From Thiothrix sp. (lineage in GTDB: Bacteria; Pseudomonadota; Gammaproteobacteria; Thiotrichales; Thiotrichaceae), in assembly GCF_028714775.1 (NCBI RefSeq), contig NZ_JAQTLS010000011.1, positions 1 through 64,000 of the forward strand: a stretch of 64,000 nucleotides of DNA. Direction: 5' to 3'. Each line of letters begins with the position of its first letter. Within the stretch, counting starts at the first letter, position 1. The translations under genes were made by a program, and so were the position numbers. This document shows, in pieces, positions 8,054 to 20,090 of the stretch. Below the pieces are notes generated by a model. The model saw only the letters and a list, made by a program, of their open reading frames with translations. It was not told the origin of the DNA and did not search any database.

Positions 8054-8497
8054 TTAGAGTTTCCTGAAGGCAGCAGCGATGTCCTCAACGTTCAGCTCTT
8101 GGATGGGTTTTAGTTGTGGCGCTTCTTCGGGTTGCTGGCAATATTCGTTGGGTATTTCGAGGGTTAAGGTGCGGGTTTCCAAATTAAAGGTGGCTTTGTC
8201 TTTGGCGAAGTGGGCATTTTTTGGGAAGGTATATAGCTTAGAATAAAAGCATATTTTGTAGAAACCTGATACTAGCTTGATTTTCTTGGCATAAAATGAG
8301 GTTTCACTCGGTTCTGGAATCTTGCTGAAGGCAATGAAACCTTCCCGGCTGACATCAAATTGTAGCCAGTCACCGGAAGACCAGCCTAGCTTCCTGAATA
8401 GCCCAGCGCCGAAAGTAAGGCAAATGTTGCTCCGCCCACCAATGTCTTCCATTCCTAAAATAATATCGAAACTTCCCGCAGCGTTTTTCGTAGTCAT
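8054..8497 (-). CDS. Hypothetical protein, 147 residues
   Basis: An unrecognised protein. It starts with a MTTKNAAGSFDIILGMEDIG stretch, is rich in beta-strand patterns (FIAFSKIP, LTLEIPNEYC) and has no signal peptide or membrane span. A segment around residues 28-52 (FGAGLFRKLGWSSGDWLQF) resembles the 'A...LGW..GD.L' pattern of AbrB-like or related small DNA-binding barrels, which is only a suggestion. It is transcribed toward the heme lipoprotein gene and is divergent from smc, separated by 65 bases. Codon use looks slightly more AT-rich than smc. Confidence 0.7.
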   Translation of the reverse strand: MTTKNAAGSFDIILGMEDIGGRSNICLTFGAGLFRKLGWSSGDWLQFDVSREGFIAFSKIPEPSETSFYAKKIKLVSGFYKICFYSKLYTFPKNAHFAKDKATFNLETRTLTLEIPNEYCQQPEEAPQLKPIQELNVEDIAAAFRKL

Positions 8498-8562
8498 TCC
8501 TTTTCCCTGTACCCTCCAGTAAAATTGTTTGTTCCAAATTCAGAAATAAAGAAGAGAGCTAA

Positions 8563-11500
8563 GTGCGCCTGAGCAAAATCCGCATTGCCGGATTCAAAAG
8601 TTTTGTTGATCCCGTCACGCTGGATTTACGCAGCAACCTTACCGGCATTCTCGGCCCCAACGGTTGCGGCAAATCTAACACCATTGACGCAGTACGTTGG
8701 GTGATGGGCGAATCTTCCGCTAAACACCTGCGTGGCGCTTCGATGGAAGATGTGATTTTCAACGGCTCTTCTTCGCGCAAACCTGTTGGCTTGGCCTCTG
8801 TCGAATTGGTATTCGACAATACTGATGGAACTCTGGGAGGAGAATACGCCAAATACGCCGAAATTTCCATTAAGCGGCAGGTGAGTCGTGATGGCGACTC
8901 AAAATATTTCCTCAACGGCTCGAAATGCCGCCGCCGTGACATCACCGACATCTTTCTGGGAACAGGCTTGGGGCCGCGCAGCTACGCCATTATCGAGCAG
9001 GGCATGATCTCGCGCCTGATCGAGGCCAAGCCGGAAGAACTGCGTAATACCCTCGAAGAAGCTGCGGGTATTTCCCGTTACAAAGAGCGCCGCCGTGAAA
9101 CCGAAACGCGCATGGCGCACACCCGCGAAAACCTCGAACGCCTGACCGACCTGCGCGAAGAGGTCGAAAAACAACTCGAACGCCTCGACAAACAAGCCAA
9201 AGCTGCGCAACGTTTCCGCGAGTTACGCGATGAAGAGCGCAAGCTCGAAGCCTCGGTATTACTGTTGCAATGGGATGAACTCAAAGCCGACAGCGAAGCC
9301 CGTTTGCGTGACTTGAGTGTGCGTTCCACCAGCTATCAGGCGCAAATTGTCCAAGTCCGCCATCTCGAAGCCATTGTCGAAGACCTGCGCCAGCAATACA
9401 TTGCCGCCAATGACGCGCTCAATGAAGTGCAGGGCGAGTACTACCAAGCGGGTGCTGAAATTGCCCGCCTTGAACAAAGCCTCCAGCACCAACGCGACAT
9501 CCAACGCCGCCAGCAAGAAGCCTTGCGCAATGCCGAAAGCAGCATCGAAGAGACCCTGCGCCACGCCGCCGAAGACCGCGAAAAACTGCTCGCCAGCACC
9601 CAAGCCCTTGCTGACCTCGAACCCCACGAAGACGAACTCAACGAGCAAGTCAGCATGGCGGAAGAGCGCTTGTTTGACGCCGAAGAGCGCCTCAACGACT
9701 GGCAAGAACAATGGCACACCATCCAGCAGCGTATTGCTGAACCTACCCGCCAAGCGCAGGTGGAAAAAGCCCGCATGGAGCAACTCGACCGCCAGCTCCA
9801 ACAAACCCTGCAACGCTTTGAGCGCCTCCAACAAGAAGCTACTAGCCTCGCCACCAACCACTTCGCCGAAGATTTGCAACTGCTGGAAGCCCAGTTAGAC
9901 GAAGCCAGCGAAGCACATGCCAGCGCCGAGTTTCAGCTTGAAAGTGTGACCACCAGCCTGCACCAATACCAGCAGCAACAGCGCGAACTCCAATCCCAAC
10001 TTGATACCCAGCGTTCCCAACGCCAAGCCCTGCAAGGCCGTTTGGCATCGCTGGAAACCCTGCAACAGGCCGGGCTGGACAAAGCTAATAAAGCCCGCCA
10101 ACAGTGGCTGCAAGCACACGGTCTGGACAAAAATCCGCGCCTTGCCGAACAGTTGCAGGTGGAAAATGGTTGGGAATTGGCAGTGGAAACGGTGCTGGGA
10201 GAGGATTTGGATGCAGTCTGCTTGAAGAACCCCTCACCCCTAACCCCTCTCCCTCAAGGGGAGAGGGGAAAAGAGGGTTATCCTAAAGCTGGAGTTACGT
10301 TGCTGGAAACGGAGTTGGACACTCTTTCTCCCTCTCCCCTTGAGGGAGAGGGTTGGGGTGAGGGGTATCTTCACCATAAAATTAATCACCCCCCCGCAGC
10401 CCGTAACCTATTCGCCACCATCCGCTGCGCCGAAACCCTGTCGGAAGCCCTTGCCCTGCGCCACACGCTTGCTCCCGGTGAATCCATCATCACCCGCGAT
10501 GGCCTGTGGCTCGGTTCCAACTGGTTGCGCAGCCGCCGAAACAACGATGCCCACAGCGGTATCCTGCAACGCCAGCAGGAAATCGAAAGCTTGCGCGGGC
10601 AATTGGAAGCACTCGAAACTAGCCTTGCCGCTTTGCAGGAACGCACGGAAAGCTTGCGCAATACTATCCGCGAGCACGAGCAGCAACGCCAGCAAGCACA
10701 GGCCGAAACCAACCAGTGTCACCGCGCTGTCTCCGAACACCGCAGCCGTTTACACGCACTGCAACAACGTCTTGACCAGCTTCACAGCCGCAGCCAGCAA
10801 GTGGAAGCCGAGTGCGAGGAGCTTGAAAGCCAGCGGATGCAACAGGAAGAAGACCACCTGCTTGCCAGTGAACGCCGCGCTATTGCTCTAGAAGCGCTCG
10901 AAACTGTGCAAGAGGAACGCGAACAACTCGCCGACCAGCGCGAAGACTTGCAGCACGCCGTCAGTGAAGCCCGCCGTAGCCAGCGTGAACTTCAGGACGA
11001 AGTGCAAGACATCCGCCTCAGCATTGAAACCAACCGCAACCAGCGCGACAACAGCCAACGCCAACTCGAACGCATTACCAGCCGCCTCGAATTGCTCGAA
11101 CAGCAACGTGATGTGCTGTTGGAACAGCTCCACATGCAGGAAGACCCCGCCGCCGATCTGCAAACTGATCTCGAAGACGCGATCACGACCCGCGCTGACG
11201 TTGAATTACGCCTAAGCCAAGCCCGCCAAGCCGTGCAAGTGCAGGAAGCTGACATCCGCAAGCACGACCAAGAGCGCATCCAAGCCGAACGCCTTGCCGA
11301 ACAGATGCGCAATGAGCAGGAAAGCCGCAAGCTTGAATGGCAAACCGTGCAAGTGCGTGAACAAACGGTTGCCGAACAGTTTGTCAAAACCGAATTTGTC
11401 CCCGCGATTTTGCACGCTGAACTGCCCGACGATGCCGAAATCAGTGTGTTCCAACAGCAATTGGAAGCCACCCAGCGCAGCATCCAGCGCCTCGGGGCGA

Positions 11501-12105
11501 TCAACCTTGCCGCAATTGACGAGTTCCGTGAGCAAAACGAGCGCAAGCAATACCTCGACCAGCAAAACGATGATCTGGTGGCGGCGCTGGAAACACTGGA
11601 AACCGCCATCCGCAAAATTGACCGCGAAACCCGCGCCCGTTTTAAAGACACGTTTGATCGGGTGAATGTGCGGCTGCGTGAAATGTTCCCACGTTTGTTT
11701 GGTGGCGGCGAATGTTACCTGGAAATGACAGGTGATGACTTGCTGACCACTGGGGTGTCGATCATGGCGCGTCCGCCCGGTAAACGGCTTTCCAGCATCT
11801 ACCTGATGTCGGGCGGGGAAAAGGCATTGACGGCGGTGGCGCTGGTGTTTGCCATTTTCGAGTTGAACCCCGCGCCGTTTTGTATGCTGGATGAGGTCGA
11901 CGCGCCACTGGATGAAGCCAACGTGGGACGCTTCTGCGAACTGGTGCGGCATATGGCAGAACAGGTACAATTCATCTTCATTACGCACAATAAAACCACC
12001 ATGGAACTTGCCGAAAACCTTATCGGTGTTACCATGCGGGAACCGGGTGTCTCGCGGTTAGTGGCGGTCGATGTGGCTGAAGCTGTAAAACTGGCGAACG
12101 GCTGA
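8563..12105 (+). CDS. smc: Chromosome segregation ATPase SMC with repeat-derived insertion in the hinge
   Basis: The SMC subunit of bacterial condensin, which loads on DNA with ScpA/ScpB and organises the chromosome. Length is 1180 residues. The N-terminal head has Walker A GPNGCGKSN (about residues 32-40). Long Gln/Glu/Arg-rich coiled coils (about 170-510 and 660-1010) flank the hinge. The C-terminal head has the signature LMSGGEKALTAVAL and Walker B CMLDEVDAPLDEAN. The start is a GTG at 8563, giving the family N-terminus MRLSKIRIAGFKSF. Residues about 556-601 are not SMC sequence: they are encoded by a palindromic repeat and read as Pro/Gly/Glu-rich peptide in the hinge. Downstream lies zipA, the usual gammaproteobacterial neighbour. 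Confidence 0.97.
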   Translation: MRLSKIRIAGFKSFVDPVTLDLRSNLTGILGPNGCGKSNTIDAVRWVMGESSAKHLRGASMEDVIFNGSSSRKPVGLASVELVFDNTDGTLGGEYAKYAEISIKRQVSRDGDSKYFLNGSKCRRRDITDIFLGTGLGPRSYAIIEQGMISRLIEAKPEELRNTLEEAAGISRYKERRRETETRMAHTRENLERLTDLREEVEKQLERLDKQAKAAQRFRELRDEERKLEASVLLLQWDELKADSEARLRDLSVRSTSYQAQIVQVRHLEAIVEDLRQQYIAANDALNEVQGEYYQAGAEIARLEQSLQHQRDIQRRQQEALRNAESSIEETLRHAAEDREKLLASTQALADLEPHEDELNEQVSMAEERLFDAEERLNDWQEQWHTIQQRIAEPTRQAQVEKARMEQLDRQLQQTLQRFERLQQEATSLATNHFAEDLQLLEAQLDEASEAHASAEFQLESVTTSLHQYQQQQRELQSQLDTQRSQRQALQGRLASLETLQQAGLDKANKARQQWLQAHGLDKNPRLAEQLQVENGWELAVETVLGEDLDAVCLKNPSPLTPLPQGERGKEGYPKAGVTLLETELDTLSPSPLEGEGWGEGYLHHKINHPPAARNLFATIRCAETLSEALALRHTLAPGESIITRDGLWLGSNWLRSRRNNDAHSGILQRQQEIESLRGQLEALETSLAALQERTESLRNTIREHEQQRQQAQAETNQCHRAVSEHRSRLHALQQRLDQLHSRSQQVEAECEELESQRMQQEEDHLLASERRAIALEALETVQEEREQLADQREDLQHAVSEARRSQRELQDEVQDIRLSIETNRNQRDNSQRQLERITSRLELLEQQRDVLLEQLHMQEDPAADLQTDLEDAITTRADVELRLSQARQAVQVQEADIRKHDQERIQAERLAEQMRNEQESRKLEWQTVQVREQTVAEQFVKTEFVPAILHAELPDDAEISVFQQQLEATQRSIQRLGAINLAAIDEFREQNERKQYLDQQNDDLVAALETLETAIRKIDRETRARFKDTFDRVNVRLREMFPRLFGGGECYLEMTGDDLLTTGVSIMARPPGKRLSSIYLMSGGEKALTAVALVFAIFELNPAPFCMLDEVDAPLDEANVGRFCELVRHMAEQVQFIFITHNKTTMELAENLIGVTMREPGVSRLVAVDVAEAVKLANG
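10230..10365. repeat. Palindromic repeat pair inserted in the smc reading frame
   Basis: The left arm (10230-10268) and right arm (10330-10365) are near-perfect inverted copies, each with an internal palindrome (CCCCTCTCCC...GGGGAGAGGGG). They are separated by 61 bases of unrelated sequence. The whole unit is translated without a stop as part of the SMC hinge (PSPLTPLPQGERG ... LSPSPLEGEGWGEG). Confidence 0.92.
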
Positions 12106-12141
12106 TAGATAAACACACAAGGAATAGACAAGGATTTTGCA

Positions 12142-12825
12142 ATGGAGTTGGTAAGCCTGATTATCATGGTGCTGGGGTTGGTTGCGTTGGTAGCCATTTA
12201 CGTCATCAGCCGAATTTCCCGTCGTGATTTGCCGCAAAAGCGGGACGCAAATGTCCCGGTATTACGCGATGCGGACGGTAATGAAATTTCCAGCGTGTTG
12301 GACGATGTACCCGCACGGGATGGCAAGCGCCCATCCGCTAATGCCCGCAATTTGTCGGATGTGATGATGTCCGGCGTGGCAGGCAAATCTACAACTCCCG
12401 AAGCAGAAGTTGCCAAAAACGTGGTGCTGCCGCCGCAATTGGTATTGTTCATTGCTGCCGATATTGATGCCGGTTTTGCGGGCGAAGAAGTCCTCAAAGC
12501 GCTGGATAACGCGGGGCTGAGTTTCGGCGATATGGGCATTTTCCACCGCATGGTCTTGACCGGCGAAGGCGAAGCCAGCTTGTTCAGCGTTGCCAATGGC
12601 GTGAAACCGTGGACGCTGGTTCCCGAAGAGTTGGTGGAACAGGCCACGCCGGGGCTTTCCATGATTTTGAACCTGCCTAGCCCGATCAATAACAATGAAG
12701 CTATCCACGACTTCATGCGTACTGCTGAGCGCTTGGTCGCTGATTTGGGCGGTGTGCTAAAAAATCAGGAACAACAAGCGATTACGGCGGAATACCGGGC
12801 TGATTTGCTGGCGTTGGCAGGCTAA
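12142..12825 (+). CDS. zipA: Cell division protein ZipA
   Basis: A 227-residue ZipA-like protein, an inner-membrane anchor that tethers FtsZ to the membrane at the divisome. One N-terminal membrane span (about residues 3-22, LVSLIIMVLGLVALVAIYVI) is followed by a basic stretch, a short flexible linker, and the C-terminal ZipA domain from about residue 95 (LPPQLVLFIAADIDAGFAGE ... GIFHRMVLTGEG ... LSMILNLPSP). It is shorter than the E. coli protein (328 residues) because the Pro/Gln linker is reduced. It lies 36 bases after smc on the same strand, the conserved order. The ligA gene that often follows is absent here. Confidence 0.93.
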   Translation: MELVSLIIMVLGLVALVAIYVISRISRRDLPQKRDANVPVLRDADGNEISSVLDDVPARDGKRPSANARNLSDVMMSGVAGKSTTPEAEVAKNVVLPPQLVLFIAADIDAGFAGEEVLKALDNAGLSFGDMGIFHRMVLTGEGEASLFSVANGVKPWTLVPEELVEQATPGLSMILNLPSPINNNEAIHDFMRTAERLVADLGGVLKNQEQQAITAEYRADLLALAG

Positions 12826-12886
12826 AAACCTATGCCGTTTGTCGGAAAAGCGCGGGCGGATATGCCGTGATAGGGCTTGATTGATT

Positions 12887-12906
12887 AAATGATAATGATT
12901 ATCATC
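12887..12906. promoter_or_regulatory. Fur-box-like operator
   Basis: TGATAA-TGA-TTATCA at 12890-12904 is a perfect palindrome matching much of the Fur consensus GATAATGATAATCATTATC. It lies about 90 bases upstream of the start of the outer membrane protein gene, suggesting iron-responsive control. Confidence 0.7.
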
Positions 12907-13006
12907 TGCTGCATACTATAATCTGTCGGTATCACTTTGCATTATTGCAGCAGGGTGTGGTCGTATTATTTTTAATCGGGAGTAGAGTGATAATGAAAAA
13001 AGTATT

Positions 13007-13678
13007 TTGTTGGCAGCAGCCGTGTTGGGTACGTTATCTGCCAATACGCAAGTGTTGGCGGGCGCAAGTGGCAGTGTTGCTGTCACCAGCAACTACGTGG
13101 CACGCGGTTTGACCCAAACGCAGGATGACGAGGCGGCGTTGCAAGGCACATTCAATTACACCACCCAAAGTGGCCTGTATGGGGAAGTGTTCGGTTCCAA
13201 CGTTAAATTCAATGGTATCCGCGACACTGAAATTGATCTGTCTGCGGGCTACAAAAAAGACTTGGAAAATGGCTTGGGTTACGATGTCGGTGTCGTCAAG
13301 TATGTTTATCCAGAGCACAGTTCCCCAGATTATTCAGAAGCCTACGGTAAACTTTCTTACAAAGGCTGGGGCGCGGAAGCTTACTACACCGTTGACAGCA
13401 AAGACGCGACCAATGCCGTCCAGAAAGGGGATGTGTATTACGCCTTAGGTTACAACGGCGAACTCCCGAACAATTGGGGTTACGGTGTGCAGGTCGGGCA
13501 TGATAATTTCAAAGCCGCCGATGCAGATTATGATCACGCGCAAGTGTCCTTGACCAAATCGCTGGATAAGATGGGCGACTTGGCATTGGTAGTGGATCAT
13601 GCCGACACCGGGATAGGTACGGCTCCCAACGGCACGAAAGAGAACCGCGCCAGCCTGACGTGGACGAAAAATTTTTAA
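13007..13678 (+). CDS. TIGR02001-type outer membrane protein, start region frameshifted
   Basis: A beta-rich protein of the TIGR02001/Gcw_chp family of outer membrane proteins: alternating aromatic strands such as VAVTSNYVARGLTQT, GLYGEVFGSNV and a C-terminal aromatic residue in LTWTKNF. The function is unknown. The open frame begins at TTG 13007 with a truncated signal peptide (MLAAAVLGTLSANTQVLA). The natural-looking start, ATG at 12993 with GGAG upstream, reads MKKVFCW and is out of frame. One base added in the AAAAAA or TTTT run would give a normal MKK-start signal peptide. A Fur-like box lies upstream. It converges with the di-heme oxidoreductase gene, with four bases between stop codons. 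Confidence 0.8.
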   Translation: MLAAAVLGTLSANTQVLAGASGSVAVTSNYVARGLTQTQDDEAALQGTFNYTTQSGLYGEVFGSNVKFNGIRDTEIDLSAGYKKDLENGLGYDVGVVKYVYPEHSSPDYSEAYGKLSYKGWGAEAYYTVDSKDATNAVQKGDVYYALGYNGELPNNWGYGVQVGHDNFKAADADYDHAQVSLTKSLDKMGDLALVVDHADTGIGTAPNGTKENRASLTWTKNF

Positions 13679-13682
13679 GCCA

Positions 13683-15083
13683 CTAAAGTGAATTCAGGAA
13701 GCGTAACAGCGCGTTACGTTCTTCCTTGCTCATGGTGAGCACGGCTTGGCGGGCTTTTTCGGCTTCGCCGCCGTGCCACAAAATCGCTTCCAGTAGGTTG
13801 CAGGCGCGTCCATCATGCAGGAAGCGGGTATGCCCGTTAACCGTTTCGACCAAACCAATTCCCCATAGCGGTGCGGTGCGCCATTCATTGCCACTGGCTT
13901 CAAAGTCTGGGCGCTTATCCGCCAATCCCTCCCCCATGTCGTGCAACAGCAGGTCGGTAAATGGCTGGATCGGCTGATGTTCCAATTCCGGGAAACCGGC
14001 TTTGCTGCCAGTGGTGATGGCGGGTGTGTGGCAAGCCGCGCATCCGGCCTGTTGGAACAGCTTTTGCCCTTGCAAGACGCTGGTGTCCTCCACGTCACGG
14101 CGGGCAGGGACAGCCAACAAACTGGCGAAAAACGTTACGGCATCCACGGTGGTTTGCTGGGCTTCCGGTTTGCCACCATCGGGTTGCTGGCGGCATTCCT
14201 GCTGTTTGGTGGTGCAGGAAGGTTCGGGGCGAAAGGTGGAGGTAATACCAATGTCGTTATTGAATGCCGTCGTGGTTTGCTGCGCCACGCTCGGTTGGTT
14301 AGCTTTCCAGCCGAAACGCCCCAGTACAGTTTTTTGCTGCGCTGCATCCCAGGCGTAGTTCGGGTGGCCTGAAATGCCATCGCCGTTTTTATCGTCGGGG
14401 TCAGCTTGGGCAAGGATGTCGGTTTCTTCAATCGCTTCCAGCAAACCCAGCCCAATCAAGGCGGGGGCAACGCGGGCGGATGTTTGTATGTTTTCAGGTA
14501 ACTTGCCGTAATTCAGCGCTTCGATTAGCAGCTTGGGTTGCAGGAGGGTGTAGGTTTCACCGTCCTTGAACGTGCCTTTGATTTCGGTGTATTCAAAACG
14601 CGGCGTGCCTTCGCCTTTTACCCCGTCAATGCCGTGAATTTGTAACTGGTCGCCGTAAGTGGGTTCGGGGACGACGCCGATAGTCCGCTGCATTGCCCGT
14701 TGCGCAGCGGTTTTGGGTGGAATGCTCAAACGCACCAGCGTTGATAGGAATGCATCATCCTTGCTCAGTGGCGGGTGGCCTTTGCCCGCTTGGACATGGC
14801 AGTTTTGGCAGCTATTGATGTTAAACAATGGCCCCAGCCCGTCACGCGCAGGCGTGGGGGAGGGCGCAACTACCCACGGCTGTTTGAAAAAGGCATTGCC
14901 GATAAAAAAATCATTTTGCCGTGAGGGGCTGATGTTGGCGGCGGGGTGGGAGAAGGCGCTCATGCTGGCATCAAATACGGTCGTTGCCCCGCCCGACTGT
15001 CGTGGGTCGGGGGTGGCGGGTGTTGCATTGCTGTTAGCGATCCCCGCCAGTGCCAGTAGGCTAAGGGCTAAAGTCGGTTTCAT
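13683..15083 (-). CDS. Periplasmic di-heme c-type oxidoreductase (DHOR/DUF1111)
   Basis: A 466-residue exported protein of the DUF1111 di-heme oxidoreductase family, related to cytochrome c peroxidases. It has a signal peptide (about residues 1-20) and two c-type heme motifs: CQNCH at residues 92-96 and CAACH near residue 350. Typical segments such as GLGPLFNINSC, DPDDKNGDGISGHPNY, HDMGEGLADKRP and FLHDGRACNLLEAILWHGGE are present. The substrate is unknown; related genes often occur in iron-uptake or imelysin loci. Here the neighbour across the convergent junction is an outer membrane protein with an upstream Fur-like box, consistent with an iron or redox theme but not proof. Confidence 0.9.
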   Translation of the reverse strand: MKPTLALSLLALAGIANSNATPATPDPRQSGGATTVFDASMSAFSHPAANISPSRQNDFFIGNAFFKQPWVVAPSPTPARDGLGPLFNINSCQNCHVQAGKGHPPLSKDDAFLSTLVRLSIPPKTAAQRAMQRTIGVVPEPTYGDQLQIHGIDGVKGEGTPRFEYTEIKGTFKDGETYTLLQPKLLIEALNYGKLPENIQTSARVAPALIGLGLLEAIEETDILAQADPDDKNGDGISGHPNYAWDAAQQKTVLGRFGWKANQPSVAQQTTTAFNNDIGITSTFRPEPSCTTKQQECRQQPDGGKPEAQQTTVDAVTFFASLLAVPARRDVEDTSVLQGQKLFQQAGCAACHTPAITTGSKAGFPELEHQPIQPFTDLLLHDMGEGLADKRPDFEASGNEWRTAPLWGIGLVETVNGHTRFLHDGRACNLLEAILWHGGEAEKARQAVLTMSKEERNALLRFLNSL

Positions 15084-15278
15084 GACCCGTCCAGTCTCTT
15101 CTCAAGGTTCCGCCGAATCATAAACGTTATCGTTGGCCTTGCGCAGGAAATCTTGTAGACGTGGCAAAAAACAGTTTTTTTCTACCTTACTCATGAACTC
15201 TTGATATTTGTCGACAATTGAAAAGGCATATCACTTTTGTGCAGTTGCAGCAAAAACGGCAATGCGGTAAGTTCAGCA

Positions 15279-15298
15279 AATCAAGTTGACGCTTGATT
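15279..15298. promoter_or_regulatory. Inverted repeat in the nifJ upstream region
   Basis: AATCAAG (15279-15285) and CTTGATT (15292-15298) are perfect 7-bp inverted repeats with spacer TTGACG. It lies 85 bases before the nifJ start and may be an operator. The rest of the 299-base gap (15084-15382) contains AT-rich promoter-like sequence but no gene that I can support. Confidence 0.5.
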
Positions 15299-15382
15299 CT
15301 TAAGGTTATCCTTGTATCTCCAATGGGGGGTATGCCTTAGGGTCAACAATCCGATGAATAGCTGAGTTACGGGGTTCCCACG

Positions 15383-18982
<3,600 letters not shown>

Positions 18983-18989
18983 CCTGAGA

Positions 18990-19030
18990 ACTCTCCCTCC
19001 TTCCGTCCCTTTGGGGCGGGAGGCTGGGGA
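18990..19030 (+). repeat. GC-rich imperfect hairpin between nifJ and the next gene
   Basis: CCTCCTTCCGTCCC pairs imperfectly with GGGGCGGGAGG around TTT. There is no T tract, so it is not an obvious intrinsic terminator. It shares a flavour (TCTCCCTC...GGGAGG.TGGGG) with the palindromic repeat family but is not a clear member. Confidence 0.4.
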
Positions 19031-19064
19031 ACAGGGTTCCCATAACACGCTAGGAACCATTAAC

Positions 19065-20078
19065 ATGATTGACCTTTCTACGTCTTACCTCGGCTTAACG
19101 CTGAAAAATCCGCTAGTACCTTCCGCTGGCCCCCTTACCCGCTCCCTCGACAGTGTTAAACGGCTTGAAGATGCCGGTGCTTCCGCTGTGGTTATGTATT
19201 CACTGTTTGAAGAAGAGCTGCTCAAGGAAGAACGGATGCTCGACCGTTTCATTACCAACCCATCTCTGGGTCACGGTGAAGCGGATAGCTTTTTTACCCC
19301 ACACCCTAACTACAAATCCGGCTTGGATGCTTATCTGGAGCAACTTTCCAAGATCAAGGCCAGCCTTTCCATTCCTGTGATTGCCAGCCTCAACGGTGTG
19401 ACTGCCTCGGGGTGGGTTGCACATGGCAAAGAATTGCAAGCTGCCGGTGCTGACGCGCTGGAGCTGAACGTTTATTACGTCGCGGCTGATTTCAACCAAT
19501 CGGCGGCGGATGTCGAAGCGCGTTACGTTAACCTGCTGAAGAGCTTGAAACAGCACGTCAGCATTCCGGTAACGATGAAGCTTTCCTCACAATTCACCTC
19601 ACTGCCGCATTTTGTGAAGCAATTGGAAGCAGCGGGTGCGGATGGTGTGTCGGTATTCAACCGTTTCTACCAGCCGGACATTGATCTGGAAACCTTGGGT
19701 CTGACCGACAAAATCGGTGTCACCAGTTCCAAAGAATTGTTGATACGGATGCGCTGGATTGCCGTGCTGTTCGGCAAGGTGAAACTGTCATTGGCTGCCA
19801 CGGGCGGTGTGCATACCCGCGATGACGTATTGAAACTGCTGTTGGCAGGCGCAGACGTGACACATTTGTGCAGCGGCCTGTTGCTGCAAGGCCCAGAACT
19901 GATTGGGCAATTGCTGGATGGCGTCAGCGCGTGGATGGAACGCCGCGAGTATGAATCCGTCGCGCAACTCAAAGGCAGCTTGAGCCAGCAACACTCGTCT
20001 GACCCAGTAGCGTTTGCGCGGGAAAGCTACATCCGCGTGCTGGATAGTTATACCCCTGTCACTAAAGCTTGGCAGTAA
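19065..20078 (+). CDS. Dihydroorotate dehydrogenase-like flavoprotein
   Basis: A 337-residue TIM-barrel protein of the dihydroorotate dehydrogenase/PreA-like superfamily. It starts MIDLSTSYLGLTLKNPLVPS and contains the FMN-barrel patterns VIASLNGVTASGWVAHGKEL, ALELNVYYV, VTMKLSSQF and SLAATGGVHTRDDVLKLLLAGAD. It is probably an FMN-dependent oxidoreductase but not necessarily the pyrimidine-pathway enzyme. Homologues next to nifJ are common in other bacteria, so a role with pyruvate:ferredoxin oxidoreductase is likely. The ATG at 19065 has AGGAAC upstream and gives the family N-terminus. The reading frame stays open after the TAA into the next gene. Confidence 0.85.
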   Translation: MIDLSTSYLGLTLKNPLVPSAGPLTRSLDSVKRLEDAGASAVVMYSLFEEELLKEERMLDRFITNPSLGHGEADSFFTPHPNYKSGLDAYLEQLSKIKASLSIPVIASLNGVTASGWVAHGKELQAAGADALELNVYYVAADFNQSAADVEARYVNLLKSLKQHVSIPVTMKLSSQFTSLPHFVKQLEAAGADGVSVFNRFYQPDIDLETLGLTDKIGVTSSKELLIRMRWIAVLFGKVKLSLAATGGVHTRDDVLKLLLAGADVTHLCSGLLLQGPELIGQLLDGVSAWMERREYESVAQLKGSLSQQHSSDPVAFARESYIRVLDSYTPVTKAWQ

Positions 20079-20090
20079 GCGTCGTCCGTC

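Noticed and set aside
15279-15298. Fnr box upstream of nifJ
   Set aside because: The half-sites are ATCAA then TTGAT, the reverse of TTGAT-N4-ATCAA, with the wrong spacing.
18990-19030. Intrinsic terminator after nifJ
   Set aside because: The hairpin is imperfect and lacks a T tract; kept only as a low-confidence hairpin.
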